In this document: positions 51,123-59,646 of the stretch, piece by piece
Position numbering within the stretch: the stretch's first letter is position 1
Layout of the letters: every line of letters begins with the position of its first letter
Assembly: GCF_008693075.1 (NCBI RefSeq)
Contig: NZ_VXKJ01000053.1
Location: 124,001 to 188,000 of the forward strand
DNA from: Corynebacterium phocae
GTDB lineage: Bacteria > Actinomycetota > Actinomycetes > Mycobacteriales > Mycobacteriaceae
DNA length: 64,000 nucleotides
Reading direction: 5' to 3'
Program-made: the position numbers and the translations under genes
The notes under the pieces: generated by a model
The model's database searches: none
The model's input: the letters and a program-made list of their open reading frames with translations, nothing else
What the model was told of the DNA's origin: nothing

Positions 51123-52391
51123 TTAGAACAGGCCGTCTAACTCGGAACCAAAGTCATCCAGGGTGAAGGAGCGGGAGTCAACGTGTTGGTCGTTGAAACC
51201 CGAGTTATCCCCATCGAGGCGGGAAATCTGGGTGACCTCAATGTAGTTCTTCAACCGTCCTTCCCCAGTCAGACCGTCGCCAAAGTCCAGGTTGGCTACG
51301 TGCTGGGACCTTCCGGCGTTGATTGGGTTAGCCAGGGTGACTTCGAAGGAGCGGGTGGAAGTGGCGGCATCGAAGCCTAGGTCGCGGATGTGCGCGCCGT
51401 TGGAAGAGCGCGGGGTGATGAGGCGGTCAACTCCCTGTGGCCCCTCGGCGGTCTTGACATCCACACGGAACTGAACTGCCGGGAAGTCGCCGTAGTAGCG
51501 CTCCGTGCCCACGTTTTCGAGGTGTAAAGCCACGGTGCCGGCAAATCCGGGGGCTTTCATTCCGGAGGTGGTTAGGTATGGGCGCAGGTCCAGGTCGGTG
51601 GTGGCGTTCTCTGGAACCGCAACGGTGGTCTCATTTTCTGCTACCACCTCAGCATCCTTCTTCGGATCCTTGTCAACTTCGTGCGTGTTCTGAGCGTCTT
51701 CGTTGGGTGCCCAGGAGTCGGAGAGCTTGTCGTAGAGTTTTACGCGAACCTCGTTCTTGATTGGTTGCAGTGCAGACCAGGCGGTTGGCGAAGACCAGGT
51801 GCCGTCAAGTTTGCAGAACTGCTGGGTCCCGGTCATGTTGAGCACACGGAACCCGTAAGTGGCTTCACCGGTGTGGTTGGCTGGTACAGGGTAGGGGCCA
51901 ATGTTTTGTCCAGCGTTCCAAGTCAGAGAATAGGACGCGGAGGCACCCATGGCGGTGGCTAGGGAGTAGGAGATACCGGCGGAACCACCTTTTTGGGCAT
52001 AACCGGCGTTGAGGCCCACAGTTTCTGTACGGCTGCCGTTTACTGTCACGGAAATACTTTGTGATTTAGAAAGGCTCTGCTGTAAAAGAATTTCCTTGTT
52101 GGTCTGGTTGGTGGTGGAGATGGTGCCCACCGGCATGAAGAGGTCGGAGACCTTGTAAACCACCGTGCGCTTGTCTTCCCAGGGATTACAGATCGGGCGG
52201 GGGTTTAGTACGTTGGCTTTTAGGTGATCGGAGCCGTGGTAGGTATGAACCACCGGAAGGTCAACATTGGTGGCGGGGGTCTCTGGATAGGATTCGGTGA
52301 ACGTGCTGGCGCCGGCGGCTGGAGCTGCTAGGGCTGCGCCTGCAACTACAACGCTAGCCATGACGCTGGCAACGCGGAAACGGAAGGACAT
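51123..52391 (-). CDS. Secreted protein with possible pore-forming-type stretch
   Basis: A 422-residue secreted protein not assigned to a family with certainty. A signal peptide (about 1-29) is followed by a beta-rich domain. The stretch from about residue 100 to 170 alternates polar and non-polar residues and is Ser/Thr/Gly-rich (QSISVTVNGSRTETVGLNAG and neighbours), like the transmembrane hairpin of aerolysin/ETX-type pore-forming proteins. Two cysteines are present in the mature part (ICNPWED, QFCKLDG). AAGGAG lies upstream of the ATG at 52391. Function as a pore is inference. Confidence 0.65.
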   Translation of the reverse strand: MSFRFRVASVMASVVVAGAALAAPAAGASTFTESYPETPATNVDLPVVHTYHGSDHLKANVLNPRPICNPWEDKRTVVYKVSDLFMPVGTISTTNQTNKEILLQQSLSKSQSISVTVNGSRTETVGLNAGYAQKGGSAGISYSLATAMGASASYSLTWNAGQNIGPYPVPANHTGEATYGFRVLNMTGTQQFCKLDGTWSSPTAWSALQPIKNEVRVKLYDKLSDSWAPNEDAQNTHEVDKDPKKDAEVVAENETTVAVPENATTDLDLRPYLTTSGMKAPGFAGTVALHLENVGTERYYGDFPAVQFRVDVKTAEGPQGVDRLITPRSSNGAHIRDLGFDAATSTRSFEVTLANPINAGRSQHVANLDFGDGLTGEGRLKNYIEVTQISRLDGDNSGFNDQHVDSRSFTLDDFGSELDGLF

Positions 52392-52703
52392 TGGGGAGGT
52401 CTCCTTAGATGACGGGAGGCGGACAGTAGAAACTTGACAGCAACTTGAACTTGACTGTGAGTGACCAGGACTTCCTGGCACTTAATGGCTAGGCTATGCT
52501 TAGATTCGGGGTCAAACAATAGTGGTAGTAAATACTTTCACCCACCTAGGGTTCAGGGGAATATGCCTATGCGCTGGGTAAATGGTTGAAAATTTCGAGA
52601 GCTGTTAGGCCGTGTGGGGCCTGGGAGGGGGCTGGGGATATATTGATAAGCGCTGGGTTCCAATTTTTGAAATACCCCCTTTTGTGGGGGGTTAAACGTG
52701 TTT

Positions 52704-52740
52704 GGAAAGCTGTCAGCAACCTTATGTATGGCAGCTTTCC
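52704..52740. promoter_or_regulatory. Long hairpin in the 510-bp gap before the surface-protein trio
   Basis: GGAAAGCTGTCA (52704-52715) pairs with TGGCAGCTTTCC (52729-52740) with one G-T pair. Outer TAAACGTGTTT/GGTAAACC and GGGGGGTTAA/TTAACCCCCC elements extend the symmetry. It lies about 165 bases upstream of the first surface-protein gene, in a gap with no ORF I can support. Confidence 0.45.
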
Positions 52741-52903
52741 GGTAAACCTTTCGGAAATTTCCCCTTAACCCCCCGCAGAAGGTCGTCGCGACTGGGCAAT
52801 GTTTGATAGCGTTTAGGTTCAATAGAGCTTAAATAAGCAAATTTTTAGTAGTATGTTCGTCGAAAGTCCTCACAGCCTTTCCTATCCTGGGAGTTATAAA
52901 AAC

Positions 52904-54478
52904 ATGTTTCGGAACTCAACACGCCTGAATATCTCAAAGGCCGCCTGGTGTACTGCCCTGGCGGTGGGAGCAGGAACGGCCGTAAATCCAGTCACTTCGG
53001 CCGCTGAGGTGGTAACCAGTGATGTAGGACTGCCACTGGCATGCAACGTCCAGCTGAACAACAGCCTTGCAGGTGGCTACAGCGGGGTCTACAACTCGCA
53101 GGAAGAAGACTACCGGCAATTCCGGGTTGACCTAAAGGTTCAGGCCCCGGAGACCGTCGAATTTGGGCAGACCTTTGAGTATGCCATTTTGCCTACTAAT
53201 TTCTCCCTACCGGCCAAAATTTCCAGCGCCTCGATCTCAAAAGCTGATCAAATCAACTTGTGGGTCGATCTTCCCGAAAACGCACAGGTACTCAAAGTTG
53301 AAGCAGAAGAGGATCCTGCGTCTATTTTTGAGGTGAAAGAGGAAAACGGTCGGATACACCTCACTGGTGCACCGTCCACTTCCCCCGCGGACGTGACCAG
53401 GTGGGACGTCAAAAACAAGAACCAGTGGAAAAGCGGTGGTTTGGCTGCCAAGAACTCCGGTGGGGAGCTAGTTCTCAAGACACCCAAAATCACTATTTCT
53501 TTAAAATCGAAGGGCCTGGTAGGGGAGACCATCCAGCCGAAGATCCGGCGTATTGACCCCAAGACCTTTTCCAACCTTTCCTTTGTTCAGGTATATGCGG
53601 AAGCAGATGCTCCCATCGTGGGCACCATTCCCGCTTTCATCCGTTGCGGTCTCTCCCAGGATGATGAATCGCGGAAGGCGGAGGGAAAGGAAGTGCTTGA
53701 AGCTGACACTTTCCCCGCTGTAAAAGTTGTTGCCAAGCAGCAAGTTCCAACTCCCGGTCAACAGACTGTGGCCACCTCTGTGCAGATCAACCTGCTGGAA
53801 GCAGATGGCACTGCTTTTGCCGCTGGTTCCATGGTTGAGCTCCTCATCAATGGACAAAAGCGCAGCCTAACTGTGGAAGACAGCGGCGTGGCTCGTTTCT
53901 CCGTAGATCTAGAAAACGGGCAGGAAACGAATGTCAACGTTGGTTTCGCAGATAACCTTGACAACAGCGTTGACGTAAGCGTCACCGGGGGCAAGGAGGG
54001 CGCCAGTGCTACCTTGCAGCGCAAACCACTCTATCCCGCAGTTGCCAGGGTGCAACTGACTGATGCCAATGGCAAACCCCTGGAGGCTGGGAAAGATGTC
54101 CAGCTCCTGGTCGGTGGGGAACAGGCTGCCTACACGGTTGGCGCGGACGGTTACGTGGATATCTCCGTAAGCCTCCGTGATTCTGAAACCAAGCTGGTTA
54201 AAGTAGCATTTGCTGATCAACCCAGTTCCTTTATCTCCGTGGAACTTAAAGGCGGGAAAGACGTAGCCCCCGTGCTCCATGATTCCCCACTGGCCCGCAC
54301 CCAAAATATCCCGGATCCCACCGGTTCTTCCGGCCCCTTGAATATGGATAACCCGATTGTGTGGGGTTCCATTTTGGCGACCGCTCTGGGCCTACCTGTC
54401 ATTGGGATGTTGATAAAAATAGCCATTGACTATTTCAAGATTCCTCTGCCCTACATTGAAATCCGCCATCCTGAGTAA
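52904..54478 (+). CDS. Surface protein of a paralogous trio (1)
   Basis: A 524-residue surface protein. The signal peptide (about 1-34) is followed by the trio domain (about 40-270) that starts LACNVQLNN and contains INLWVDLP and IRCGLSQD. Two Ig-like repeats of about 90 residues follow. The C-terminus is a membrane anchor with the pattern NPIVWGSILATALGLPVIG, LPYIEIRH. There is no LPxTG. The ATG at 52904 has GGGAG upstream; longer frames exist. Co-transcription with the next two genes is likely (short gaps, same strand). Confidence 0.75.
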   Translation: MFRNSTRLNISKAAWCTALAVGAGTAVNPVTSAAEVVTSDVGLPLACNVQLNNSLAGGYSGVYNSQEEDYRQFRVDLKVQAPETVEFGQTFEYAILPTNFSLPAKISSASISKADQINLWVDLPENAQVLKVEAEEDPASIFEVKEENGRIHLTGAPSTSPADVTRWDVKNKNQWKSGGLAAKNSGGELVLKTPKITISLKSKGLVGETIQPKIRRIDPKTFSNLSFVQVYAEADAPIVGTIPAFIRCGLSQDDESRKAEGKEVLEADTFPAVKVVAKQQVPTPGQQTVATSVQINLLEADGTAFAAGSMVELLINGQKRSLTVEDSGVARFSVDLENGQETNVNVGFADNLDNSVDVSVTGGKEGASATLQRKPLYPAVARVQLTDANGKPLEAGKDVQLLVGGEQAAYTVGADGYVDISVSLRDSETKLVKVAFADQPSSFISVELKGGKDVAPVLHDSPLARTQNIPDPTGSSGPLNMDNPIVWGSILATALGLPVIGMLIKIAIDYFKIPLPYIEIRHPE

Positions 54479-54581
54479 GAGCTGCTCCTCGAAGTTCTTC
54501 ATATCAATAACCTAATTGTTTAATACCTGCCTCATCTAGACCGCAACGGTTTGCCAAGGCAACCTTCTCATGGGAGTAAAA

Positions 54582-56327
54582 ATGTTTTCCACCATCACAA
54601 GCCGCTCGGTAGCCAGTGCTTTGACGCTCGCTCTGGGCGCCAGCCTGACAGTTGTTCCTGCAGCTAACGCAGTTGAGGCTCCCGCCGAACTGCCCATGGC
54701 TTGCAACCTGAAGATTGTCGGAAAAGACGTAGATGAAAAGGCTGGTATCTACGACTTTGCCAATAACGCCGACACCTACGCGTACCGCAGTCAAGCATTT
54801 AAGGATGAGGCCTTCAAGCTCTCCATCCCCGTGTCAGCGCCCGAAGGAGTGAAGTCAGGCGAGAAGTTCGACTACGTTCTAAAATCCACTTCTTTGAAAT
54901 TCCCGGCTAGGCTCAGTTCGCCGATCAGATTAAAAAACACCAGCCAGATTAACTTGTGGATTGATCTCCCCGAAACAGCTTCGGTTCAAGAGGTCATCAC
55001 GGGTAATGCTAACCCTGCTGTAAAAGTTGAATTGACCAGCGACTACCGCCGGTTGCATATTACGGCGGCGCAGGACGCGGCCGACGTGACAACCTGGGGA
55101 GATTCTAACGATGATGGAGAATGGGTGGCGGGCGGCTTGGCTGCCTCACCGAAAGATAATAATTTCCACGAAGTCGTGCTGCCGGAAATCACCTTGAAGA
55201 TGACTGCTACCGGCGGAGCAGGTGAGAAGATTCAACCAACGGTACGTGATACGAACCCAGAAGATTTTTCTCCAGAGTCCTTCTTCCAGCTGTATTCAGA
55301 TGTCGTGTGGCCCGGCTTCTTTTCAAACTCCGAGGGTCCCTCGTTAGCCCGCTGTAGTCTGTCAACGGCCTCTGTAGCGCAGACCAAGCCATTTCTTTCC
55401 ATCCCGATTACTGAAGGTGTTGCTGTATCCCGCCATACAATTTCTACCAAGGTTAGGGTCACGGACCATGCGGGCAACCCTCTGGAAGCGGGAACTCCGA
55501 TCACCCTCAACGTCAACGGGAAAGAACAACCTTTTGAGGTCGGTGCAGATGGGTACATCAGCTTTTCTGCTGAGTTGATTCCTGAAGAAACCCGTGAATA
55601 CACGGTGTTCTTCCCCGATAATGACCAGCACGCGGTGACTTTCACTCTGCAAGGTGGCACTGCTAACAGTGAGAGCATCCACAGTGAATTGTTGAAAAAG
55701 AAAGAACCTCAGCGCTACGAAGTCCCGGTGAAGGTCCGCGTAGCCAGCCCTGCTGGTGAAGCGCTTCCCGTAGGCAGTGAGCTCTCTATTGACGTGGACG
55801 GAAAGGTCTCCAAGTTCGCTGTGATTGAAGGCAGCTTCATCACCTTTCCGGTTCAGGTCATTGAAGGACAAGCTAAAGAACTAAAGGTTGCCTTTGCTGA
55901 CAGCCCGGAATCAGCCATTACCGTTACCGTGGCAGGTAAGGAACATATTAAGCCGTTTATTGCTGACGATGCACTGGTTCAAGCACCAGTTTCCTCTCCG
56001 TCTCCGTCTGCGGCCCCCGAGCCTCCCCAGACTTCCACGCCTGCACCTAGCCCCGAGCCCACCGTAACTCCCTCTCCTTCGCCAGAACCTCCTGCTGAGG
56101 TCCCGGATCCCACTCCCAAGCCAACACCACCAGGTACCTCATCGGGTAGCCAATCACAGGTAGACATGGCAGACCCCAAGGTATGGGCCTCAATCCTGGG
56201 CGTTTCCATCACCGTGCCACTGCTCTTAGCTCTTATCAAGTGGGACCTGGATATCTTGGGAATCAAGTTGCCGGAGATTATCTTGCACCTTCCTCTGCCG
56301 GGTCCGTTGAAATTGCAAATCTTCTAA
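54582..56327 (+). CDS. Surface protein of a paralogous trio (2)
   Basis: A 581-residue paralogue. After the signal peptide (about 1-28, ANA) the mature protein starts near LPMACNLKI and has INLWIDLP and a cysteine near ARCSLST. Two Ig-like repeats (each with VRVTDHAG- or VRVASPAG-type starts and a DG.ISF strand), a Pro/Ser/Thr spacer, and the anchor DPKVWASILGVSITVPLLL, then LPEIILHLPLPG follow. GGGAGT lies just upstream of the ATG at 54582. Function unknown; adhesion or wall architecture is plausible. Confidence 0.75.
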   Translation: MFSTITSRSVASALTLALGASLTVVPAANAVEAPAELPMACNLKIVGKDVDEKAGIYDFANNADTYAYRSQAFKDEAFKLSIPVSAPEGVKSGEKFDYVLKSTSLKFPARLSSPIRLKNTSQINLWIDLPETASVQEVITGNANPAVKVELTSDYRRLHITAAQDAADVTTWGDSNDDGEWVAGGLAASPKDNNFHEVVLPEITLKMTATGGAGEKIQPTVRDTNPEDFSPESFFQLYSDVVWPGFFSNSEGPSLARCSLSTASVAQTKPFLSIPITEGVAVSRHTISTKVRVTDHAGNPLEAGTPITLNVNGKEQPFEVGADGYISFSAELIPEETREYTVFFPDNDQHAVTFTLQGGTANSESIHSELLKKKEPQRYEVPVKVRVASPAGEALPVGSELSIDVDGKVSKFAVIEGSFITFPVQVIEGQAKELKVAFADSPESAITVTVAGKEHIKPFIADDALVQAPVSSPSPSAAPEPPQTSTPAPSPEPTVTPSPSPEPPAEVPDPTPKPTPPGTSSGSQSQVDMADPKVWASILGVSITVPLLLALIKWDLDILGIKLPEIILHLPLPGPLKLQIF

Positions 56328-56405
56328 CATCCACCCCATCTGAGCCCGCCGTCAATGCCGGGCTACCCTCTCTTCATCCGCACATCAATCTGGAGTTTAT
56401 CAACC

Positions 56406-58739
56406 ATGAGACACACCCCATCCCGAAATTTTGCGCTAGGCAGCGTAACCGCAATAGCCCTATCAGCGAGCCTAATGGCCGTCCCAGCAGCTCTAGCCGC
56501 AACGGGAAGTTCTGACAACCTTCTGGCTTGTAACCTGCAAGGAGATATCGGAGGAAATGCCGGAGTCTATGACTCGGCCAACTCCAGTTACTACACTATT
56601 AAACATAGTTTTAAGATTGAGGCCCCAGAAACTGTTGAATCTGGCGAGGAGTTTTCCTATACGCTTTTGCCCTCCACCGTAGGAATACCCGTTACCATTG
56701 GTGGTTCCGGCTGGTACGCCTACGGCGTTACTTTTAAAGACGCAAGCCAGTTTAACTTTTGGATAGATCTTCCTGCCAACGCTTCTGTGGAAGACATTGT
56801 GGTAACTGAGGATCCGGAAAATCTATATGCCGTCTCCGTTGTCACTGATGAAGAGGGAAACAAACGTCTTAAAATCACCGGCTCAACGGACCCAGCGGAC
56901 GTGACCACGTGGACAAAAGATGACCGATCCACCTGGACCGGTGGTGGCCTGGCCGCCACGAAGGAGGAGAGTTTCTTCAACGTCACCCTTCCGCGAATTG
57001 AGTTGAAGATGACGGCCTCTGCGGAGCCGGCCGCCGTAGGCCAGACCATTCAGCCTGAGATCAGGAAAACTGATGCTTATAAGTTCCCAGCGGATTCCTT
57101 CTTCCAGTTCTACGGTGAATCCTCCAGCGCTAAAACTGTTTTTGTCCGCTGCGGCCGTTCTGAAGATGATTCTTATTACACAAGTGGTGAAGCTCAGTCC
57201 ACTCCTTTTCCGGGGGTAACGATCAGCGAAAAAGCTCCTGCACAAGTTTACGATGTCACCGCGCGGCTTAACTTGCAGACCCACACGGGCGAGGCTTGGC
57301 CTGCAGGGCCCGTTGAACTGTTGATCGATGGGGAAAGTGCGTCCCATACGGTGAGCGAAACCGGGCAGGTTGACCTGGCGTACCAGTTGGAATCCGGTGC
57401 TGCGAAGCAGGTAGTTGTGTCTTTCGCAGATGATCCGGACAACCAGGTGATTTTCAACCTGGAAGGCTCATCTGACGCAGCGCTGGTTGAAAAGACTCTT
57501 AAGCACGTTGCGCCGCCGGAGCCTGAGAAGCACACCGTAACGATGCGGGTGCGGGTTATTGATAGTGCCGGGGAAGTAGTTGCGGAGGGTTCTTCAGTTG
57601 ACCTAGTCGTTGACGACGGTTCCGGCGAAGCCGTTTCCGGGAGCTTCGTGGTTGATGCTGATGGCTTTATTTCTTTCGAGCGGAGCTTAGCCCAAGGGGA
57701 GGAGAAGACTTTCAAGGTTTATTTCGCTGATACTCCCGACAACCTGGTTTCTCAGGCGGTTATCCCTAGTGACGAAGATTCCGTGGTCACTTTTGAGGAT
57801 CCTCTGGTACTGAAGACTCCCGAGTCCAGCGAAACCCCCAGCGCAACCACCGAACCTGAGGAGACTACGGAGCCTGAAAAGACCACCGAGCCGGAGGAGA
57901 CTACGGAGCCTGAAAAGACTACCGAGCCGGAGGAGACTACGGAGCCTGAAAAGACTACCGAGCCGGAGGAGACTACGGAGCCTGAAAAGACTACGGAGCC
58001 TGAAAAGACTACGGAGCCTGAAAAGACTACCGAGCCTGAAAAGACTACCGATCCGGAGGAGACTACGGAGCCTGAAAAGACTACCGAGCCGGAGGAGACT
58101 ACCGAGCCGGAGGAGACTACGGAGCCTGAAAAGACTACCGAGCCGGAGGAGACTACCGAGCCGGAGGAGACTACGGAGCCTGAAAAGACTACCGAGCCTG
58201 AAAAGACCACCGAACCGGAGAAGACTGATGAACCTGTAGCGCCTGCAGAATATGAGGCAATCATCAATGTGAAGGTTGTCGATAGTGAGGACAAACCACT
58301 GTTAGCTGGCTCTACGGTCAAGCTGGTTGTCAACGGGGAAACCGCCGAATACGAAGTTGCGGCTGATGGCGTTGTTGCCATTAAGGTCCAGGCTAAGGAG
58401 GGAGAAGCAAAGCTTGTTGAGGTGAGCCTCGCGGATAATCCCTCCAAGACTCTGGTCATCTCCTTGACTGGAGACAAAAACGCCAAACCTTTGAATATTG
58501 TCAGCCCCCTGCGTCAGACAGACAAAGAAGACCCTCAGGACAAGCCGGGAGATTCTAAGCCCATAGACATTAAGGATCCAAAGGTTTGGGGCTCCATCCT
58601 TGGCGGGACGTTGCTGGGAATTCCAGTCCTGGTCTACGGAATCCGGGCATTGCTGACCGCTCTGGGCTTCAAGCTCCCCCAGGTCTTTTTGCACATCCCG
58701 CTGCCAAAGGAGATACAGCTCATCCTCTTCCGGCCTTAG
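56406..58739 (+). CDS. Surface protein of a paralogous trio (3), TEPEKT repeats
   Basis: A 777-residue paralogue with the same start (signal peptide, LLACNLQGD, FNFWIDLP, VRCGRSEDD) and three Ig-like repeats. Between the second and third repeats lies a stalk of about 25 units of TEPEET/TEPEKT. The anchor DPKVWGSILGGTLLGIPVL and FKLPQVFLHIPLPKE ends the protein. GGAG lies before the ATG at 56406. The repeat DNA is also open on the minus strand, but this is a shadow. Confidence 0.78.
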   Translation: MRHTPSRNFALGSVTAIALSASLMAVPAALAATGSSDNLLACNLQGDIGGNAGVYDSANSSYYTIKHSFKIEAPETVESGEEFSYTLLPSTVGIPVTIGGSGWYAYGVTFKDASQFNFWIDLPANASVEDIVVTEDPENLYAVSVVTDEEGNKRLKITGSTDPADVTTWTKDDRSTWTGGGLAATKEESFFNVTLPRIELKMTASAEPAAVGQTIQPEIRKTDAYKFPADSFFQFYGESSSAKTVFVRCGRSEDDSYYTSGEAQSTPFPGVTISEKAPAQVYDVTARLNLQTHTGEAWPAGPVELLIDGESASHTVSETGQVDLAYQLESGAAKQVVVSFADDPDNQVIFNLEGSSDAALVEKTLKHVAPPEPEKHTVTMRVRVIDSAGEVVAEGSSVDLVVDDGSGEAVSGSFVVDADGFISFERSLAQGEEKTFKVYFADTPDNLVSQAVIPSDEDSVVTFEDPLVLKTPESSETPSATTEPEETTEPEKTTEPEETTEPEKTTEPEETTEPEKTTEPEETTEPEKTTEPEKTTEPEKTTEPEKTTDPEETTEPEKTTEPEETTEPEETTEPEKTTEPEETTEPEETTEPEKTTEPEKTTEPEKTDEPVAPAEYEAIINVKVVDSEDKPLLAGSTVKLVVNGETAEYEVAADGVVAIKVQAKEGEAKLVEVSLADNPSKTLVISLTGDKNAKPLNIVSPLRQTDKEDPQDKPGDSKPIDIKDPKVWGSILGGTLLGIPVLVYGIRALLTALGFKLPQVFLHIPLPKEIQLILFRP
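57860..58225 (+). repeat. Coding repeats TEPEET/TEPEKT
   Basis: About 25 units of six residues (18 bp, in two variants: GAGACTACGGAGCC and AAGACTACCGAGCC) form the stalk of the third trio protein. The regular array is prone to in-frame expansion or contraction. Confidence 0.88.
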
Positions 58740-58818
58740 AAAATCGGGCAGTTTAGTAAAGACCAACCGTTCTGAAACTTTGTATCTTGAATCCATGGTG
58801 AAAACGGGAGCTTAGCTC

Positions 58819-58854
58819 AGGAGTCAGGCGTTAATTTCAACGCCTGGCTCCTTT
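58819..58854 (+). terminator. Terminator of the surface-protein trio
   Basis: AGGAGTCAGGCGTT pairs with AACGCCTGGCTCCT (one mismatch) and is followed by TT. It lies 80 bases after the third trio gene. Confidence 0.82.
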
Positions 58855-58890
58855 GATCTAGCCGCCTGAACTCCTTGCTAGGCTCGAAGA

Positions 58891-59646
58891 ATGGATTGGG
58901 CATTACTGATTGCCGGCGCGGGCGTGGCCGGCTGGATTGACGCGGTCATCGGCGGCGGGGGCTTGGTGCTCATCCCGCTCCTCCTGGCGGTCATGCCAGG
59001 CCTGGCCCCGGCGGCGGCGCTGGCTACCAATAAGGTGGCGGCGGTGGCGGGGACGGCATCGGCGGCCGTGACGCTGGTGCGCAAGGTCAAGCCGCCGCGC
59101 GCGGAACTCTTGCGGATGGCCCCGGTGGCCGCGCTGTGCTCCGGCGCTGGTGCTCTGGCCGCCGCGCTTATGGACGCGGCAGTTATGCGCCCACTGATTA
59201 TTGCGTTGATGCTGGCTGTGGGAGTGTTTGTAGCCTTTAAACCCAACTTTGGCACCACCCAATCCCTGGGCCTGCGCGGCGGCTGGCGCACGTGGGCGGC
59301 ACTGGTGGCGGTGGCGGCAATCGCCTTTTATGACGGTATCTTTGGCCCGGGCACGGGCATGTTCCTCATCATGGCCTTCACTGCCATCTTCTCCCAGAAC
59401 TTTTTGCGCTCCGCCGCCATGGCCAAGGTGGTCAACACCTGCACCAACTTAGGAGCCCTGGTGGTATTCATAGCCGGCGGCCACGTGTGGTGGTCCCTGG
59501 CGGTGGTGCTGGCTGCGGCCAACGTGGTGGGCGCGCAGCTGGGCGCACGCACCGTCATTGGCGGCGGCGCGAAGCTCATCCGGTTTGCGTTGCTGGCGGT
59601 GGTCGTTGTGATGAGCTGCTACTTGGCCTTTATACAGTGGGGCTAG
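58891..59646 (+). CDS. TSUP-family (TauE/SafE) membrane transporter
   Basis: A 251-residue membrane protein of the sulfite exporter TauE/SafE family with about seven or eight helices in two related halves. The signatures are GGGGLVLIPLLL and GIFGPGTGMFLIMAF, which hold the substrate loop. Relatives move sulfite, sulfoacetate or other organosulfur anions. TAGGCT lies six bases before the ATG (leaderless). Its stop overlaps the hrpB stop by four bases. Confidence 0.87.
   Translation: MDWALLIAGAGVAGWIDAVIGGGGLVLIPLLLAVMPGLAPAAALATNKVAAVAGTASAAVTLVRKVKPPRAELLRMAPVAALCSGAGALAAALMDAAVMRPLIIALMLAVGVFVAFKPNFGTTQSLGLRGGWRTWAALVAVAAIAFYDGIFGPGTGMFLIMAFTAIFSQNFLRSAAMAKVVNTCTNLGALVVFIAGGHVWWSLAVVLAAANVVGAQLGARTVIGGGAKLIRFALLAVVVVMSCYLAFIQWG

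Noticed and set aside
57752..58486. A 244-residue open frame on the minus strand across the TEPEKT repeat
   Set aside because: It is a shadow of the 18-bp repeat (it reads SGSVVFSGSVVS) and has no signal, start context or match to a family; the plus-strand gene is clearly real.
58801..58860. Possible tRNA (GAGCTTAGCTCAG start)
   Set aside because: Only the D-arm-like start matches; no acceptor stem, T-arm or anticodon arm is formed. It is the terminator of the trio.
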